From: Anaerolineales bacterium
Lineage (GTDB): Bacteria > Chloroflexota > Anaerolineae > E26-bin7
Assembly: GCA_004377365.1 (NCBI GenBank)
Contig: SOHZ01000456.1
Span: 1-37,269 of the forward strand
Length of the DNA stretch: 37,269 nt
Reading direction: 5' to 3'
Made by a program: the position numbers and the translations under genes. Under the pieces are notes generated by a model. That model saw only the letters and a list, made by a program, of their open reading frames with translations. It had not been told where the DNA came from and ran no database searches. Below, one piece after another: positions 1-7,028 of the stretch; positions within the stretch are counted from its first letter, which is position 1, and the number at the start of each line of letters is the position of its first letter.

Positions 1-710
1 GAAGCGATATTTACTCCCTCGGTATCATTCTCTACGAGATGGTCACAGGCCGTGTTCCCTTCGATGCAGACACCCCCTTTGCTACCATCATGAAACACAT
101 CAACGACCCGCTGCCCTTGCCCCGTCAGGTGTACCCTCAGTTGTCGGAATCTGTCGAGCGGGTGATTCTCAAGGCCTTGAGCAAGGAGCCCGATGACCGC
201 TATCAGATGGCTGGCGAGATGGCCAGGGCCTTGCAGCAGGCTGTTGTTGCCCCGGCGGTCCCCATTGTCTCAGCAGAGGCAGCGGCTCAGATTTTCCTCA
301 GCTATGCGCGAAAGGACAAAGAAAAGGTAGAGAATCTTTACCAAAAATTGTCCGATGCAGGGTTCAAACCCTGGATGGACACAAAAGACATCCTACCAGG
401 CGAGAAATGGAAGCTCGCTATCCAGAAAGCTATCCTGGACTCTGATTTCTTCCTAGCGTGTCTGTCGGCAAACTCGGTCAACAGAAGGGGTTTCCTTCAG
501 AAGGAAATTAAGAACGCTCTGGATATTTGGCAGGAAATGTTGGATAGCGATATCTATCTGATTCCAGTACGGCTGGAAGATTGCGAGGCACCGGAAAGCC
601 TGGGTGATTTCCAGTGGGTGAATCTGTTTGAAGAGGGTGGTTGGGCACGGTTAGTGAAAGCTATCCAAGTAGGGATGGAACGTCGGGCGAAAGAAACCTC
701 TACAAGTTAA
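1..710 (+). CDS. Ser/Thr protein kinase with C-terminal TIR domain (5' truncated by window edge)
   Basis: The frame is open from base 3, so the gene begins outside the window and only its last ~235 codons are seen. The first residues read SDIYSLGIILYEMVTG, the subdomain IX region of a Hanks-type kinase C-lobe (the D stabilises the catalytic loop), followed by a typical end of lobe (LSKEPDDRYQMAGEMARAL). After a short linker comes a TIR domain: IFLSYARKD, then PWMDTKDILPG, then SANSVNRRGFLQKEI, where the Glu of QKEI sits where the catalytic Glu of NAD-cleaving bacterial TIR domains lies. Domain identity is seen in the sequence; NADase activity and any role in signalling or defence are inferred. 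The ATP-binding half lies outside, so kinase activity cannot be judged. No membrane segment is seen after the kinase. It ends at a TAA; the next gene starts 282 bases later. Confidence 0.88.
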   Translation, partial: SDIYSLGIILYEMVTGRVPFDADTPFATIMKHINDPLPLPRQVYPQLSESVERVILKALSKEPDDRYQMAGEMARALQQAVVAPAVPIVSAEAAAQIFLSYARKDKEKVENLYQKLSDAGFKPWMDTKDILPGEKWKLAIQKAILDSDFFLACLSANSVNRRGFLQKEIKNALDIWQEMLDSDIYLIPVRLEDCEAPESLGDFQWVNLFEEGGWARLVKAIQVGMERRAKETSTS

Positions 711-992
711 GGATCAGAGAGCTACTTTGACCCGTTGACCGCTCGCCAAGGGGGTGATTTTGTTGCGGGCTTGGTATCACCTCGGTGATGGTGTTCCTGC
801 TGGCCTGGTTGCAGTTGGCAAGATATACTGTTTCAGCAGGAGGCACAACGGCGGGATGAAATCCGCGCCATGAAAAGGGTGCGCGGCGACGCGATTGACG
901 TCACTGGGGCACTCGTACTGATCCCGGCTCTCTTGGCCTGAACATGACACCGACCGCTGCGGTCGGACCAAATCAGGAGGATAAAGCGAATT
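711..992. other. Intergenic stretch without a convincing gene
   Basis: About 280 bases between the kinase-TIR gene and the Phd-like gene. A short plus-strand frame ending at the TGA near 942 reads QQEAQRRDEIRAMKRVRGD before a hydrophobic tail. It has no start site with a ribosome binding site and could be a decayed gene end. I see no promoter, hairpin or RNA gene that I would defend, apart from the AGGAGG site just upstream of 993 that serves the next gene. Confidence 0.4.
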
Positions 993-1421
993 ATGAACGA
1001 TTCAAAACAAATTCAAGAGCCCAGGATGTCATACACGACGTCGGTGCTCGATCTTGACAAACCTGTCATCCTGGAACGTGATGGGCAACCGGTGGCCGTG
1101 CTGATGAGCATCCAGGAATACGAACGTTATCAAACGTTGGTGGAGCAATATCAGAAGCTCTCTGCCCTTGATGCACGGCGCGCGGCCGACCGCGTCGTGT
1201 TTGGCGATCTGGTCGGCTGTGCACTGAGCAGCGGCGAGCCGATATGGTCACCTACGCCTGAACCGCGTTGGCGCATCCCTTACCGCCTGTTTGACGGAAC
1301 ATTGTTGGCCGTGGTGGAGGTGGATGCGCGCACCCAGGCTGTATTGCTAACAGAGGATGAGCGCATGACACTTCTGGAACAGGTTGAACGTTCGGTGACG
1401 GCTCAAGATGCCTCCGTTTGA
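993..1421 (+). CDS. Phd/YefM-type antitoxin-like protein with C-terminal extension
   Basis: The 142-residue product has an N-terminal Phd/YefM-like fold: a short strand segment (SYTTSVLDLDKPVILERDG), then QPVAVLMSIQEYERYQTL, the signature of this DNA-binding antitoxin family. A longer C-terminal part (about residues 70-142) is not typical of small antitoxins; it contains RWRIPYRLFDGTLLAVVEVD, which I do not recognise as a named domain. The ATG at 993 has AGGAGG about ten bases upstream. The gene overlaps the following protease-like gene by 14 bases, so the two are very likely co-translated. In toxin-antitoxin operons the partner would be the toxin, but here the partner is a C39-like peptidase rather than a RelE, Doc or PIN protein. 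The family call is good; the antitoxin role is inferred. Confidence 0.7.
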   Translation: MNDSKQIQEPRMSYTTSVLDLDKPVILERDGQPVAVLMSIQEYERYQTLVEQYQKLSALDARRAADRVVFGDLVGCALSSGEPIWSPTPEPRWRIPYRLFDGTLLAVVEVDARTQAVLLTEDERMTLLEQVERSVTAQDASV

Positions 1422-1878
1422 ACCGTTCACCCACGTTCAGCAGATCGCGCTGGGATATTGCCTGCCCGCTTGCGGACAGATGGCATTGGCTCAATTGGGT
1501 ATCACAGTCACCCAGGCAGAATTAGCCCACGCCCTGGGCACGCGAGCCGGTGTGGGTACGCCTTTTTCGCGAGTGGAGCGCCTGGCACGGTGGGGAGTTC
1601 GTGTGCAATTGAAGCGATGTATCTCCGTGGATGAACTGACCGCAGCACTGGCTGCTGACGTGGCCGTCATCGCCGCTCTCACGACGACGCCGGGATTGCC
1701 AGGGTGGGGCAACATTCGCACGCAACACACCGTATTGGTCATCAGCATTGGCAATGAGCAAGTCACGTATCACGATCCTGCTTTGTCATACGGCCCGGTC
1801 TCTACGCTGCTTGCCGAGTTTCTCCTGGCCTGGAGCGAGATGGATGAGCAGGCAGCATTTCTGATAGCATCGAGTTAG
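1408..1878 (+). CDS. C39-like papain-fold cysteine peptidase
   Basis: The 156-residue protein shows the layout of C39-type (papain-fold) peptidases: Gln12 six residues before Cys18 (QIALGYCLPAC), a central His107 in TQHTVLVISI, and Asp123 in YHDPAL. These correspond to the oxyanion Gln and the Cys-His-Asp triad. There is no signal peptide, no ABC transporter or membrane domain, and no other peptidase domain, so it is a stand-alone cytoplasmic member, unlike bacteriocin-exporter C39 domains. The start overlaps the end of the Phd-like gene by 14 bases in another frame, and there is only a weak ribosome site, which points to translational coupling. Substrate unknown. It might act as the toxin of an unusual pair or process a peptide; both ideas are inference. 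Confidence 0.72.
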   Translation: MPPFEPFTHVQQIALGYCLPACGQMALAQLGITVTQAELAHALGTRAGVGTPFSRVERLARWGVRVQLKRCISVDELTAALAADVAVIAALTTTPGLPGWGNIRTQHTVLVISIGNEQVTYHDPALSYGPVSTLLAEFLLAWSEMDEQAAFLIASS

Positions 1879-1885
1879 GGTAGAG

Positions 1886-1918
1886 GGTCAACGAGTCCCC
1901 CTCATTGACTCGTTGACC
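1886..1918. repeat. Perfect 12-bp inverted repeat (hairpin) upstream of the radical SAM gene
   Basis: GGTCAACGAGTC at 1886-1897 pairs perfectly with GACTCGTTGACC at 1907-1918 across a 9-base loop. No T-run follows, so a simple intrinsic terminator is unlikely. It could weakly end the protease transcript, act as an operator, or be a dispersed repeat. It lies 22 bases upstream of the next start codon. Confidence 0.55.
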
Positions 1919-1940
1919 TGCATATTGAGAGGTGATTGCT

Positions 1941-3239
1941 ATGCGGAAGAGAGAGATTTCAAGACGTGATTTCTTAAGAGGACTGACGGGCCTGGGCGCT
2001 TGTGCCTTGGGTGGAGGGGCGCTGGTTTCCCAATGGTCTCGGCTGAGCAGAATCGGCCTGCCTCTGGGTAGGGCTTTGGAGCAGGCCGCGCCGGGACCTC
2101 ATGCGATAGAAGCGATGTATTACACGGGCATCGTGGATCAGGGGCTGGACTGCATGGCCTGCCACGGCACGGCTGAACCATCCCGCGTCCTCTATTGCCA
2201 CACGCCCCACGCGGGCGACTATGTCAAGTGCCAGCTATGTCCCAAGGGTTGCATTATTTCGGAGGGGCAGCGGGGCGACTGTCAGGTGCGGGAGAACCAG
2301 GGTGGCAAGCTGTACAGCATGGTCTATGGCAATCCCTGCTCTGTGAACAACGATCCCATCGAGAAGAAGCCCTTCTACCATTTTCTGCCCACCAGCTACG
2401 CCCTGTCCCTGGCCACGGCTGGCTGCAATCTGCACTGCAAGTACTGCCAGAACTGGACCATCTCCCAGGTGCCGCCGGAAAAGCTGGATAGCATTGATGC
2501 ACCCCCAGAGGCTGTGGTGGCGGCCGCGCTGAAAGTGGGCAGCCGCTCTATCGCCTACACTTATTCCGAGCCGACCATCTTCTACGAGTACATGCTGGCC
2601 ATCGCCCGCCTGGCCCGGCCCAATGGATTGAAGAACGTGGTCATCTCCGCTGGCTATATCAACCCGGTTCCCTTGCGGGAACTGTGCCACGTTGTGGATG
2701 CCATCAAGATTGACCTCAAAGGTTTCAACCCGGAATTCTACAAGAAGGTTTGCTTCGGTACCCTGGAACCGGTGCTGGAAACCATCAAGATCATTCGTGA
2801 GGAGGGCGTCCATCTGGAGATAGTCAACCTGGTGGTGCCCACCCTGAACGACGACGAAGACGAGCTGCGGGAACTGGCCCGCTGGGTCGTGGACAACGTG
2901 GGCCCCGATGTGCCGACCCATTTCAGCCGCTTCGGTCCCATGTACCAGCTCAAGAACCTGCCGTCCACGCCGGTGGAGACCCTGGAGCGGGCGCGGGCTA
3001 TGGCCATGGAGGAAGGCATCAACTACGCCTACATCGGCAACGTGCCCGGCCACCCTGGCGATCACACCTATTGTGCCCGTTGTGATGAGAGGATTATCCA
3101 GCGTATGGGCTTTGCCGTGTTGGATTACCACATTGTGGATGGGAAGTGCGAGTACTGCGGGAACCCTATCCCAGGGGCGTGGGGGGAGGCGAAGCCTGGC
3201 GAGGGAGCGGAGCAGCCGATGGGGCCGTCGGATTATTGA
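1941..3239 (+). CDS. amrS: AmmeMemoRadiSam system radical SAM enzyme (AmrS) with Tat signal
   Basis: The start chosen is the ATG at 1941, because GAGAGG lies eight bases upstream; a GTG at 1932 in the same frame lies inside that site. The N-terminus MRKREISRRDFLRG followed by a Gly/Ala/Leu-rich stretch is a twin-arginine signal. Next come a CMACH motif (residues 71-75, the CxxCH pattern of c-type heme attachment), a Cys-rich segment (VKCQLCPKGC, then GDC), the radical SAM cluster motif CNLHCKYC (Cys162, 166, 169) and a C-terminal pair of CxxC knuckles (CARC, CEYC). The order matches the PflA-like radical SAM protein of the AmmeMemoRadiSam system, whose reaction is unknown. The partner Memo-AMMECR1 protein is 0.9 kb downstream, separated by toxin-antitoxin genes. 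A Tat signal on a radical SAM enzyme is odd because its reductant and SAM are cytoplasmic. Confidence 0.87.
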   Translation: MRKREISRRDFLRGLTGLGACALGGGALVSQWSRLSRIGLPLGRALEQAAPGPHAIEAMYYTGIVDQGLDCMACHGTAEPSRVLYCHTPHAGDYVKCQLCPKGCIISEGQRGDCQVRENQGGKLYSMVYGNPCSVNNDPIEKKPFYHFLPTSYALSLATAGCNLHCKYCQNWTISQVPPEKLDSIDAPPEAVVAAALKVGSRSIAYTYSEPTIFYEYMLAIARLARPNGLKNVVISAGYINPVPLRELCHVVDAIKIDLKGFNPEFYKKVCFGTLEPVLETIKIIREEGVHLEIVNLVVPTLNDDEDELRELARWVVDNVGPDVPTHFSRFGPMYQLKNLPSTPVETLERARAMAMEEGINYAYIGNVPGHPGDHTYCARCDERIIQRMGFAVLDYHIVDGKCEYCGNPIPGAWGEAKPGEGAEQPMGPSDY

Positions 3240-3260
3240 GACAAGCCATGGAGGAGCGTG

Positions 3261-3566
3261 ATGAGTACTGCAACCGATGTCACTACGAAACCTTACATTG
3301 TCCGTTTGAGAGAACGGGGCCAGATCACATTGCCAGCCCAGTTGCGTGAGGAATTGGGCGTAGATGTGGGGGATTTCTTCACCATTGTCAAGGTTGACTC
3401 CTATGTGGTGATGACTCCCAAGCGGCTGATGGTCTCCGAAGTCACTAGCCAACTGGAACAGTTGCTGGCGGAAAAGGGGCTAACCCTTGATGATCTGCTG
3501 AGGGGGTTGGAGGATGAACGGGCCAGGCTCTTCGAGGAGCAGTATGGGCAACTCGTTTCCTCCTGA
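3261..3566 (+). CDS. AbrB/MazE-type antitoxin
   Basis: The 101-residue protein has a SpoVT-AbrB swapped-hairpin DNA-binding domain near its N-terminus: VRLRERGQITLPAQLREELGVDVGDFF, then the strand SYVVMTPKR. A helical C-terminal half (residues 55-95) would bind and neutralise the toxin. The ATG at 3261 is preferred over a GTG at 3258 because GAGGAG at 3251-3256 is too close to the GTG. It overlaps the following PIN-domain gene by 23 bases, the usual arrangement of an AbrB-PIN toxin-antitoxin operon. The antitoxin looks complete while its toxin partner is damaged, so the pair may survive only as an orphan antitoxin. Confidence 0.8.
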   Translation: MSTATDVTTKPYIVRLRERGQITLPAQLREELGVDVGDFFTIVKVDSYVVMTPKRLMVSEVTSQLEQLLAEKGLTLDDLLRGLEDERARLFEEQYGQLVSS

Positions 3567-3858
3567 GCCCAAGACTCCCCGGTTGTTTCTGGATTCCAGC
3601 GTGATCATCGCTGGCTTGGCTTCCCGCACTGGCGCCAGCCATGCCATTCTGTCCCTGGCCGAGCTTGGACTAATCCGACTGGTTGGGTGTCCTTACATTA
3701 CGCTGGATACCGGGCACTTCATCAAGCCTCCCGAAGTGGCCGAACGGTCTGTCCTCTCCATCTGTACGCCCGGAGATTTCACGGTATCTCATCAGTTTCT
3801 GGGAATACCAGATGTACGCTGGGCATGGGTAGGTTGGCTTCCTCACCCAGTTGCTTAG
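3544..3858 (+). pseudogene. PIN-domain toxin with large internal deletion
   Basis: The first ~50 residues match the start of a PIN nuclease: PRLFLDSSVIIAGLASRTGA with the first catalytic Asp (residue 17), then the helix AILSLAELGLIRLVGCPY. Directly after CPY the sequence jumps to ITLDTGHFIKPPEVAERSV and CTPGDF, which is the C-terminal end of the same family. The middle ~80 residues, with the conserved Glu and the second acidic cluster, are missing while the frame is kept. The normal stop also seems lost: the frame runs on over the convergent zinc-ribbon gene with unrelated residues. GAGGAG four bases before the ATG and the overlap with the antitoxin gene support the start. A PIN nuclease without those acidic residues should be inactive. 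The join at about 3697 could also be an assembly collapse. Confidence 0.75.
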
Positions 3859-4057
3859 CCGAGCGGAAGAGTTGATCAGCCAGGTCCATCAGTTGAATGG
3901 CCAATGGCCCTCGTACCAGCTTATGGCCGCAGGCTGGACACACGCGCACCCAAACGCCTTCCAGCGTGATGGGCAACCCTTCACGTTCGTAACGAATCGT
4001 CTTTCGCTGCCAGACCATCTCATTTTGGCACTGGGGACAACGTTTTGCTTCGCTCAT
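3779..4057 (-). CDS. YgiT-type zinc-ribbon protein (MqsA-like antitoxin N-domain)
   Basis: The 92-residue product starts MSEAKRCPQCQNEM, continues with an antiparallel strand region (RYEREGLPITLEGVWVRVCPACG) and ends in a helix (QLMDLADQLFRSAKQL). The two CxxC pairs and spacing are those of the YgiT/MqsA zinc finger, usually the antitoxin side of a toxin pair. No helix-turn-helix follows, and no toxin gene sits upstream (4058-4156 has none), so it appears orphaned. A longer frame starts at 4108, but a promoter-like pair lies between 4069 and 4097, which argues for the ATG at 4057. Its last ~27 codons overlap the tail of the damaged PIN frame on the other strand, so the true C-terminus may have been changed by the same rearrangement. 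Confidence 0.65.
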   Translation of the reverse strand: MSEAKRCPQCQNEMVWQRKTIRYEREGLPITLEGVWVRVCPACGHKLVRGPLAIQLMDLADQLFRSAKQLGEEANLPMPSVHLVFPETDEIP

Positions 4058-4068
4058 TGCTTTCACCA

Positions 4069-4097
4069 ATGATACTCGATTTCGCAGGAATTGTAAA
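4069..4097 (-). promoter_or_regulatory. Sigma-70-like promoter for the zinc-ribbon gene
   Basis: On the minus strand TTTACA (4097-4092) and TATCAT (4074-4069) are separated by exactly 17 bases. The predicted start of transcription is only about five bases before the ATG at 4057, so the mRNA would be nearly leaderless. Confidence 0.4.
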
Positions 4098-4156
4098 GTA
4101 TCCACCATTCACGTTGTCTGAGTATGCTTGAGAACACTCAGCCAGGAGGCATGAAC

Positions 4157-5731
4157 ATGAAGATGAAAGCCTCATTTGTCGCAAGTCTAGTGATCATTCT
4201 GCTGCTCACTGCTTGCGGCGCACCCTCTGCCACCACACCATCGCCCGAGGACATCCACTCCTGCCAAGGAGGCGGTATGTGGTTCCCCGGCGACCCGGAG
4301 CAACTGGCGGCTATGGTTGACAGCTATCTGGCCGATGCCGCAAAGGATGCTGAAAAGATTAAGGGTGAACCCATTGCTCTCATCGTGCCCCACGCTGGCT
4401 ACATCTACTCCGGTTGGGTGGCGGCCTGTGCCTACAGGCAGATCGAAGGGCTTGACTATGACACCGTCGTAGTCATCGGCGACACCCACGCGGGGAGTGG
4501 GACGGCGGCTATCGCGGTCTGGGCGCGGGGAGCCTATGAGACCCCCTTGGGCGCGGTGCCCGTTGACGAGGAGGTGGCCGCTGCCCTCTTGGCTGCCGAC
4601 TCGCGCATTCTCTTCGACCGTGCTGGCCACGAGAGCGAACATCCCGTTGAGAACCAGATACCTTTCTTGCAGCGGGTGATAAGCGGCGATTTCAAAGTGG
4701 TGCCTATTGTGCTGCATGACGATTCTTTAGAGGTCGCAGAGGTTCTTAGCCAGGCTCTGGTGGAGGCGTTGGCTGACCGTAAGGCTCTCATCGTGGCCAG
4801 CACCGACCTGGCCCACTGGCCATCCTACGATGACGCCCGCGCCTCGGACGCAGCCATGCTGGCCGCCGTTGAGACCATGGAGCCCCAGGCGTTGCTGGCT
4901 GCAGACCGCGAATGGATGGGCAAGGGTATCCCCGACCTGGCCACAACCATGTGTAGTAAAGGGTCGGTTCTGACGGCCATGCTGGCCGCTCCGCAACTGG
5001 GTGCCAATCAGGTCACGGTGCTCAAATACGCCAACTCTGGCGACGTCCCCATCGGCGAGAGAGACCGCGTGGTAGGCTATGGGGCGGTGATGTTCTGGCA
5101 GGGGGAGGGCAATAGTCCCACCAGCTTTGTCATACCCACGCCTCCCGGTCCGGTGGCCGAAGCCATCCCCCTCACTGCTGAGGACAAGGAAGAGCTTTTG
5201 GTTATGGCCCGGCAAACCATCGCCCATTTTCTGGAGACAGGTGTTTTCCCCCATTTTGCAGTGACCCAACCAAGCCTCCTTCAGGAGGAGGGGGCCTTTG
5301 TCACTCTCAACAAGCACGGTGAGTTGCGGGGCTGCATCGGACACCTGATCAGTGACAGGCCGTTGTATCTGGTTGTGCAGAACGTGGCCGTCTCGGCCGC
5401 GGTCGCTGACCAGCGTTTCCCTCCCGTGAGTAAGGAGGAACTGTCGGACCTCGAGATCGAAATCTCGGTTCTCTCCCCCCTGGAACAGGTGGAGAGCGTT
5501 GACCAGATCCAGGTCGGCCTGCACGGGGTGATCATCCGCCGAGGGCTGAATCAGGCTGTTTATCTACCTCAGGTGGCCCCCGAGCAGGGTTGGGGCCGAG
5601 AGGAAATGCTGGAGAACCTCTGCCTGAAGGCGGGCCTGTCCAAAGAGGCCTGGAAAAAAGAAGGCACCCGGTTCTACGTCTTTACGGCAGAAGTGTTTGA
5701 GGAGGGGAGTACAACGGACAGGGGGAATTGA
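4157..5731 (+). CDS. amrBA: AmmeMemoRadiSam lipoprotein: fused Memo (AmrB) and AMMECR1 (AmrA) domains
   Basis: The 524-residue protein starts with a lipoprotein signal (MKMKASFVASLVIILLLTAC, Cys20 as the lipidation site). The ATG at 4157 has AGGAGG seven bases upstream; the ATG at 4151 is too close. Residues ~35-310 form a Memo domain: LIVPHAGYIYSG, VVVIGDTHAGSG, VASTDLAHW and TTMCSKGSVLTAM carry the conserved His and Cys positions of the class III dioxygenase-like fold. Residues ~330-520 form an AMMECR1 domain: GVFPHFAVTQPS, LNKHGELRGCIGH, VADQRFPPVSKEEL. In many genomes the two are separate genes. Together with the upstream radical SAM protein this completes the three-part AmmeMemoRadiSam system, whose function is not known. 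Fusion and lipid anchor imply work outside the cytoplasmic membrane, in line with the Tat signal of its partner. Confidence 0.9.
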   Translation: MKMKASFVASLVIILLLTACGAPSATTPSPEDIHSCQGGGMWFPGDPEQLAAMVDSYLADAAKDAEKIKGEPIALIVPHAGYIYSGWVAACAYRQIEGLDYDTVVVIGDTHAGSGTAAIAVWARGAYETPLGAVPVDEEVAAALLAADSRILFDRAGHESEHPVENQIPFLQRVISGDFKVVPIVLHDDSLEVAEVLSQALVEALADRKALIVASTDLAHWPSYDDARASDAAMLAAVETMEPQALLAADREWMGKGIPDLATTMCSKGSVLTAMLAAPQLGANQVTVLKYANSGDVPIGERDRVVGYGAVMFWQGEGNSPTSFVIPTPPGPVAEAIPLTAEDKEELLVMARQTIAHFLETGVFPHFAVTQPSLLQEEGAFVTLNKHGELRGCIGHLISDRPLYLVVQNVAVSAAVADQRFPPVSKEELSDLEIEISVLSPLEQVESVDQIQVGLHGVIIRRGLNQAVYLPQVAPEQGWGREEMLENLCLKAGLSKEAWKKEGTRFYVFTAEVFEEGSTTDRGN

Positions 5732-5903
5732 AGGGGAGCATTTCTTACCAAACTCTAACTTTTCATTTACTTCCTTCTAACCTTTAGCCATTATACTGTA
5801 TTATAGCCAAGCTGAATGTCTACGCTGGCGCTCAGCCCGATCAGCCACAGGTGCGAGACCTGCTGAGCACATTGGAGGTAAGTAGAAAAAAGGTTAGAAT
5901 GAC
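5732..5903. other. Intergenic stretch with a possible gene-tail remnant
   Basis: From about 5788 a short plus-strand frame reads ...AKLNVYAGAQPDQPQVRDLL... and ends in a TGA that overlaps the ATG of the next gene (ATGA at 5904-5907). It has no plausible start and begins just after a stop, so it could be the remnant of a lost coupled gene. AT-rich sequence around 5790-5805 (TATACT, TATTAT) might hold a -10 box, but I find no matching -35. Confidence 0.3.
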
Positions 5904-6899
5904 ATGATTATCTCACGAACGCCGCTGCGAATCAGTTTCGTCGGTGGAGGAAGTGATTTACCGGCCTTCTACCAACAGGAAGCTGGCGCTGTGTTGAGTA
6001 CAGCCATCAATAAATACATCTATATCACGGTCAATCCCAAGTTTGATGATAAGATCCGTGCCAGCTACTCGCGGACAGAGATTGTGGACCACGTTGACGA
6101 GTTGAAGCACGAGTTGATCCGTGAGGCGCTCAAGATGGTTCGGATTGACAGAGGCATCGAGATTACATCCATCTCGGACATTCCTTCGAGAGGGACAGGG
6201 CTGGGCTCGTCGAGCACTTATACAGTGGGACTACTCAACGCTTTGTACGCTTACCGGAACTATTTTGCCGGGGAGGAACGGCTGGCCCGCGAAGCGTGTA
6301 CCATCGAGATTGAGCGGTGCGGCAAGCCCATCGGCAAGCAGGACCAGTACATCGCTGCCTATGGTGGGTTGCGGTTCATTCGCTTCAATTTCGACGGAAG
6401 CGTGTTCGTTGACCCAATCGTCTGTGCTCCAGAAACCCGGGAGCGATTGCAGGAGGGGCTGTTGATGCTCTACACTGGCCTGGTTCGCAACGCCGACGAT
6501 ATTCTGCGCGAGCAATCTCACAACACCCAAACTGACCAAGGGAAACGGGCCAGCCTGCGCCGGATGGTCAGCCTGGCCGAGCAGATGCGAGAGGCCCTGC
6601 TGCGCAACGACCTGGACGGGTTCGGCGAGGTGCTGCACGCCGGCTGGATGGAGAAGCGCAAGCTGGCCAGCGGCATCACCAAACCGTGCATTGACGAGTG
6701 GTACGAACGAACCCGGGCGCACGGGGCCATCGGCGGAAAGATCCTCGGCGCAGGGGGCGGTGGGTTTCTGCTGCTCTACGCGCCACCGGAGCGGCATCCG
6801 GAAATCTGCGAAGCGCTGCCAGAACTGCGTCCCATAGACTTTCGTTTCAGTCAACAGGGGAGTAAGCTCATCTACGTGGAAGAAAACGGTTATGGGTAA
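5904..6899 (+). CDS. GHMP-family sugar kinase (heptose-7-phosphate kinase-like)
   Basis: The 331-residue product has the GHMP kinase motifs in order. MIISRTPLRISFVGGGSDLPAF at the N-terminus is the sugar-binding loop of the HddA-like subgroup. ISDIPSRGTGLGSSSTYTVG (about residues 91-110) is the Gly/Ser-rich ATP loop. GAIGGKILGAGGGGFLLLYA near the C-terminus is motif 3. Length and motifs fit the D-glycero-alpha-D-manno-heptose-7-phosphate kinase group and related fucokinase/galactokinase-like enzymes, which phosphorylate C1 of a sugar for nucleotide-sugar synthesis. No other heptose gene is nearby, although O-antigen and glycosyltransferase genes follow at 8.5-13 kb. The ribosome site is weak. 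The gene ends in front of a strong hairpin terminator. The exact sugar is not decidable here. Confidence 0.82.
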   Translation: MIISRTPLRISFVGGGSDLPAFYQQEAGAVLSTAINKYIYITVNPKFDDKIRASYSRTEIVDHVDELKHELIREALKMVRIDRGIEITSISDIPSRGTGLGSSSTYTVGLLNALYAYRNYFAGEERLAREACTIEIERCGKPIGKQDQYIAAYGGLRFIRFNFDGSVFVDPIVCAPETRERLQEGLLMLYTGLVRNADDILREQSHNTQTDQGKRASLRRMVSLAEQMREALLRNDLDGFGEVLHAGWMEKRKLASGITKPCIDEWYERTRAHGAIGGKILGAGGGGFLLLYAPPERHPEICEALPELRPIDFRFSQQGSKLIYVEENGYG

Positions 6900-6952
6900 A
6901 GCATCAACGCGGGAGATTAGTTGGGGTTTGCCCCGAGTTTGAGGTAAAAGAG

Positions 6953-6998
6953 AAGCCCTGCCGGGTAGTGCCAACTGTCCGGCAGGGCTTTTGTTTTT
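6953..6998 (+). terminator. Intrinsic terminator after the sugar kinase gene (probably bidirectional)
   Basis: AAGCCCTGCCGG at 6953-6964 pairs perfectly with CCGGCAGGGCTT at 6979-6990, followed by TTGTTTTTGT. On the other strand the stem is followed by CTCTTTTAC, so it may also stop transcripts of the convergent aminotransferase gene. Confidence 0.88.
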
Positions 6999-7028
6999 GT
7001 TAGGGCGATCCTGGCTACCTCATAGGAT

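Noticed and set aside
777-971. 64-residue minus-strand frame near the Phd-like gene
   Set aside because: Low-quality composition, no ribosome site, no homology that I can see.
1886-1918. Intrinsic terminator
   Set aside because: The stem is perfect but no T-run follows on either strand, so I list it only as a hairpin repeat.
2235-3452. 405-residue minus-strand open frame over the radical SAM gene
   Set aside because: It mirrors the codon pattern of the clear AmrS gene, has no recognisable domain and no ribosome binding site.
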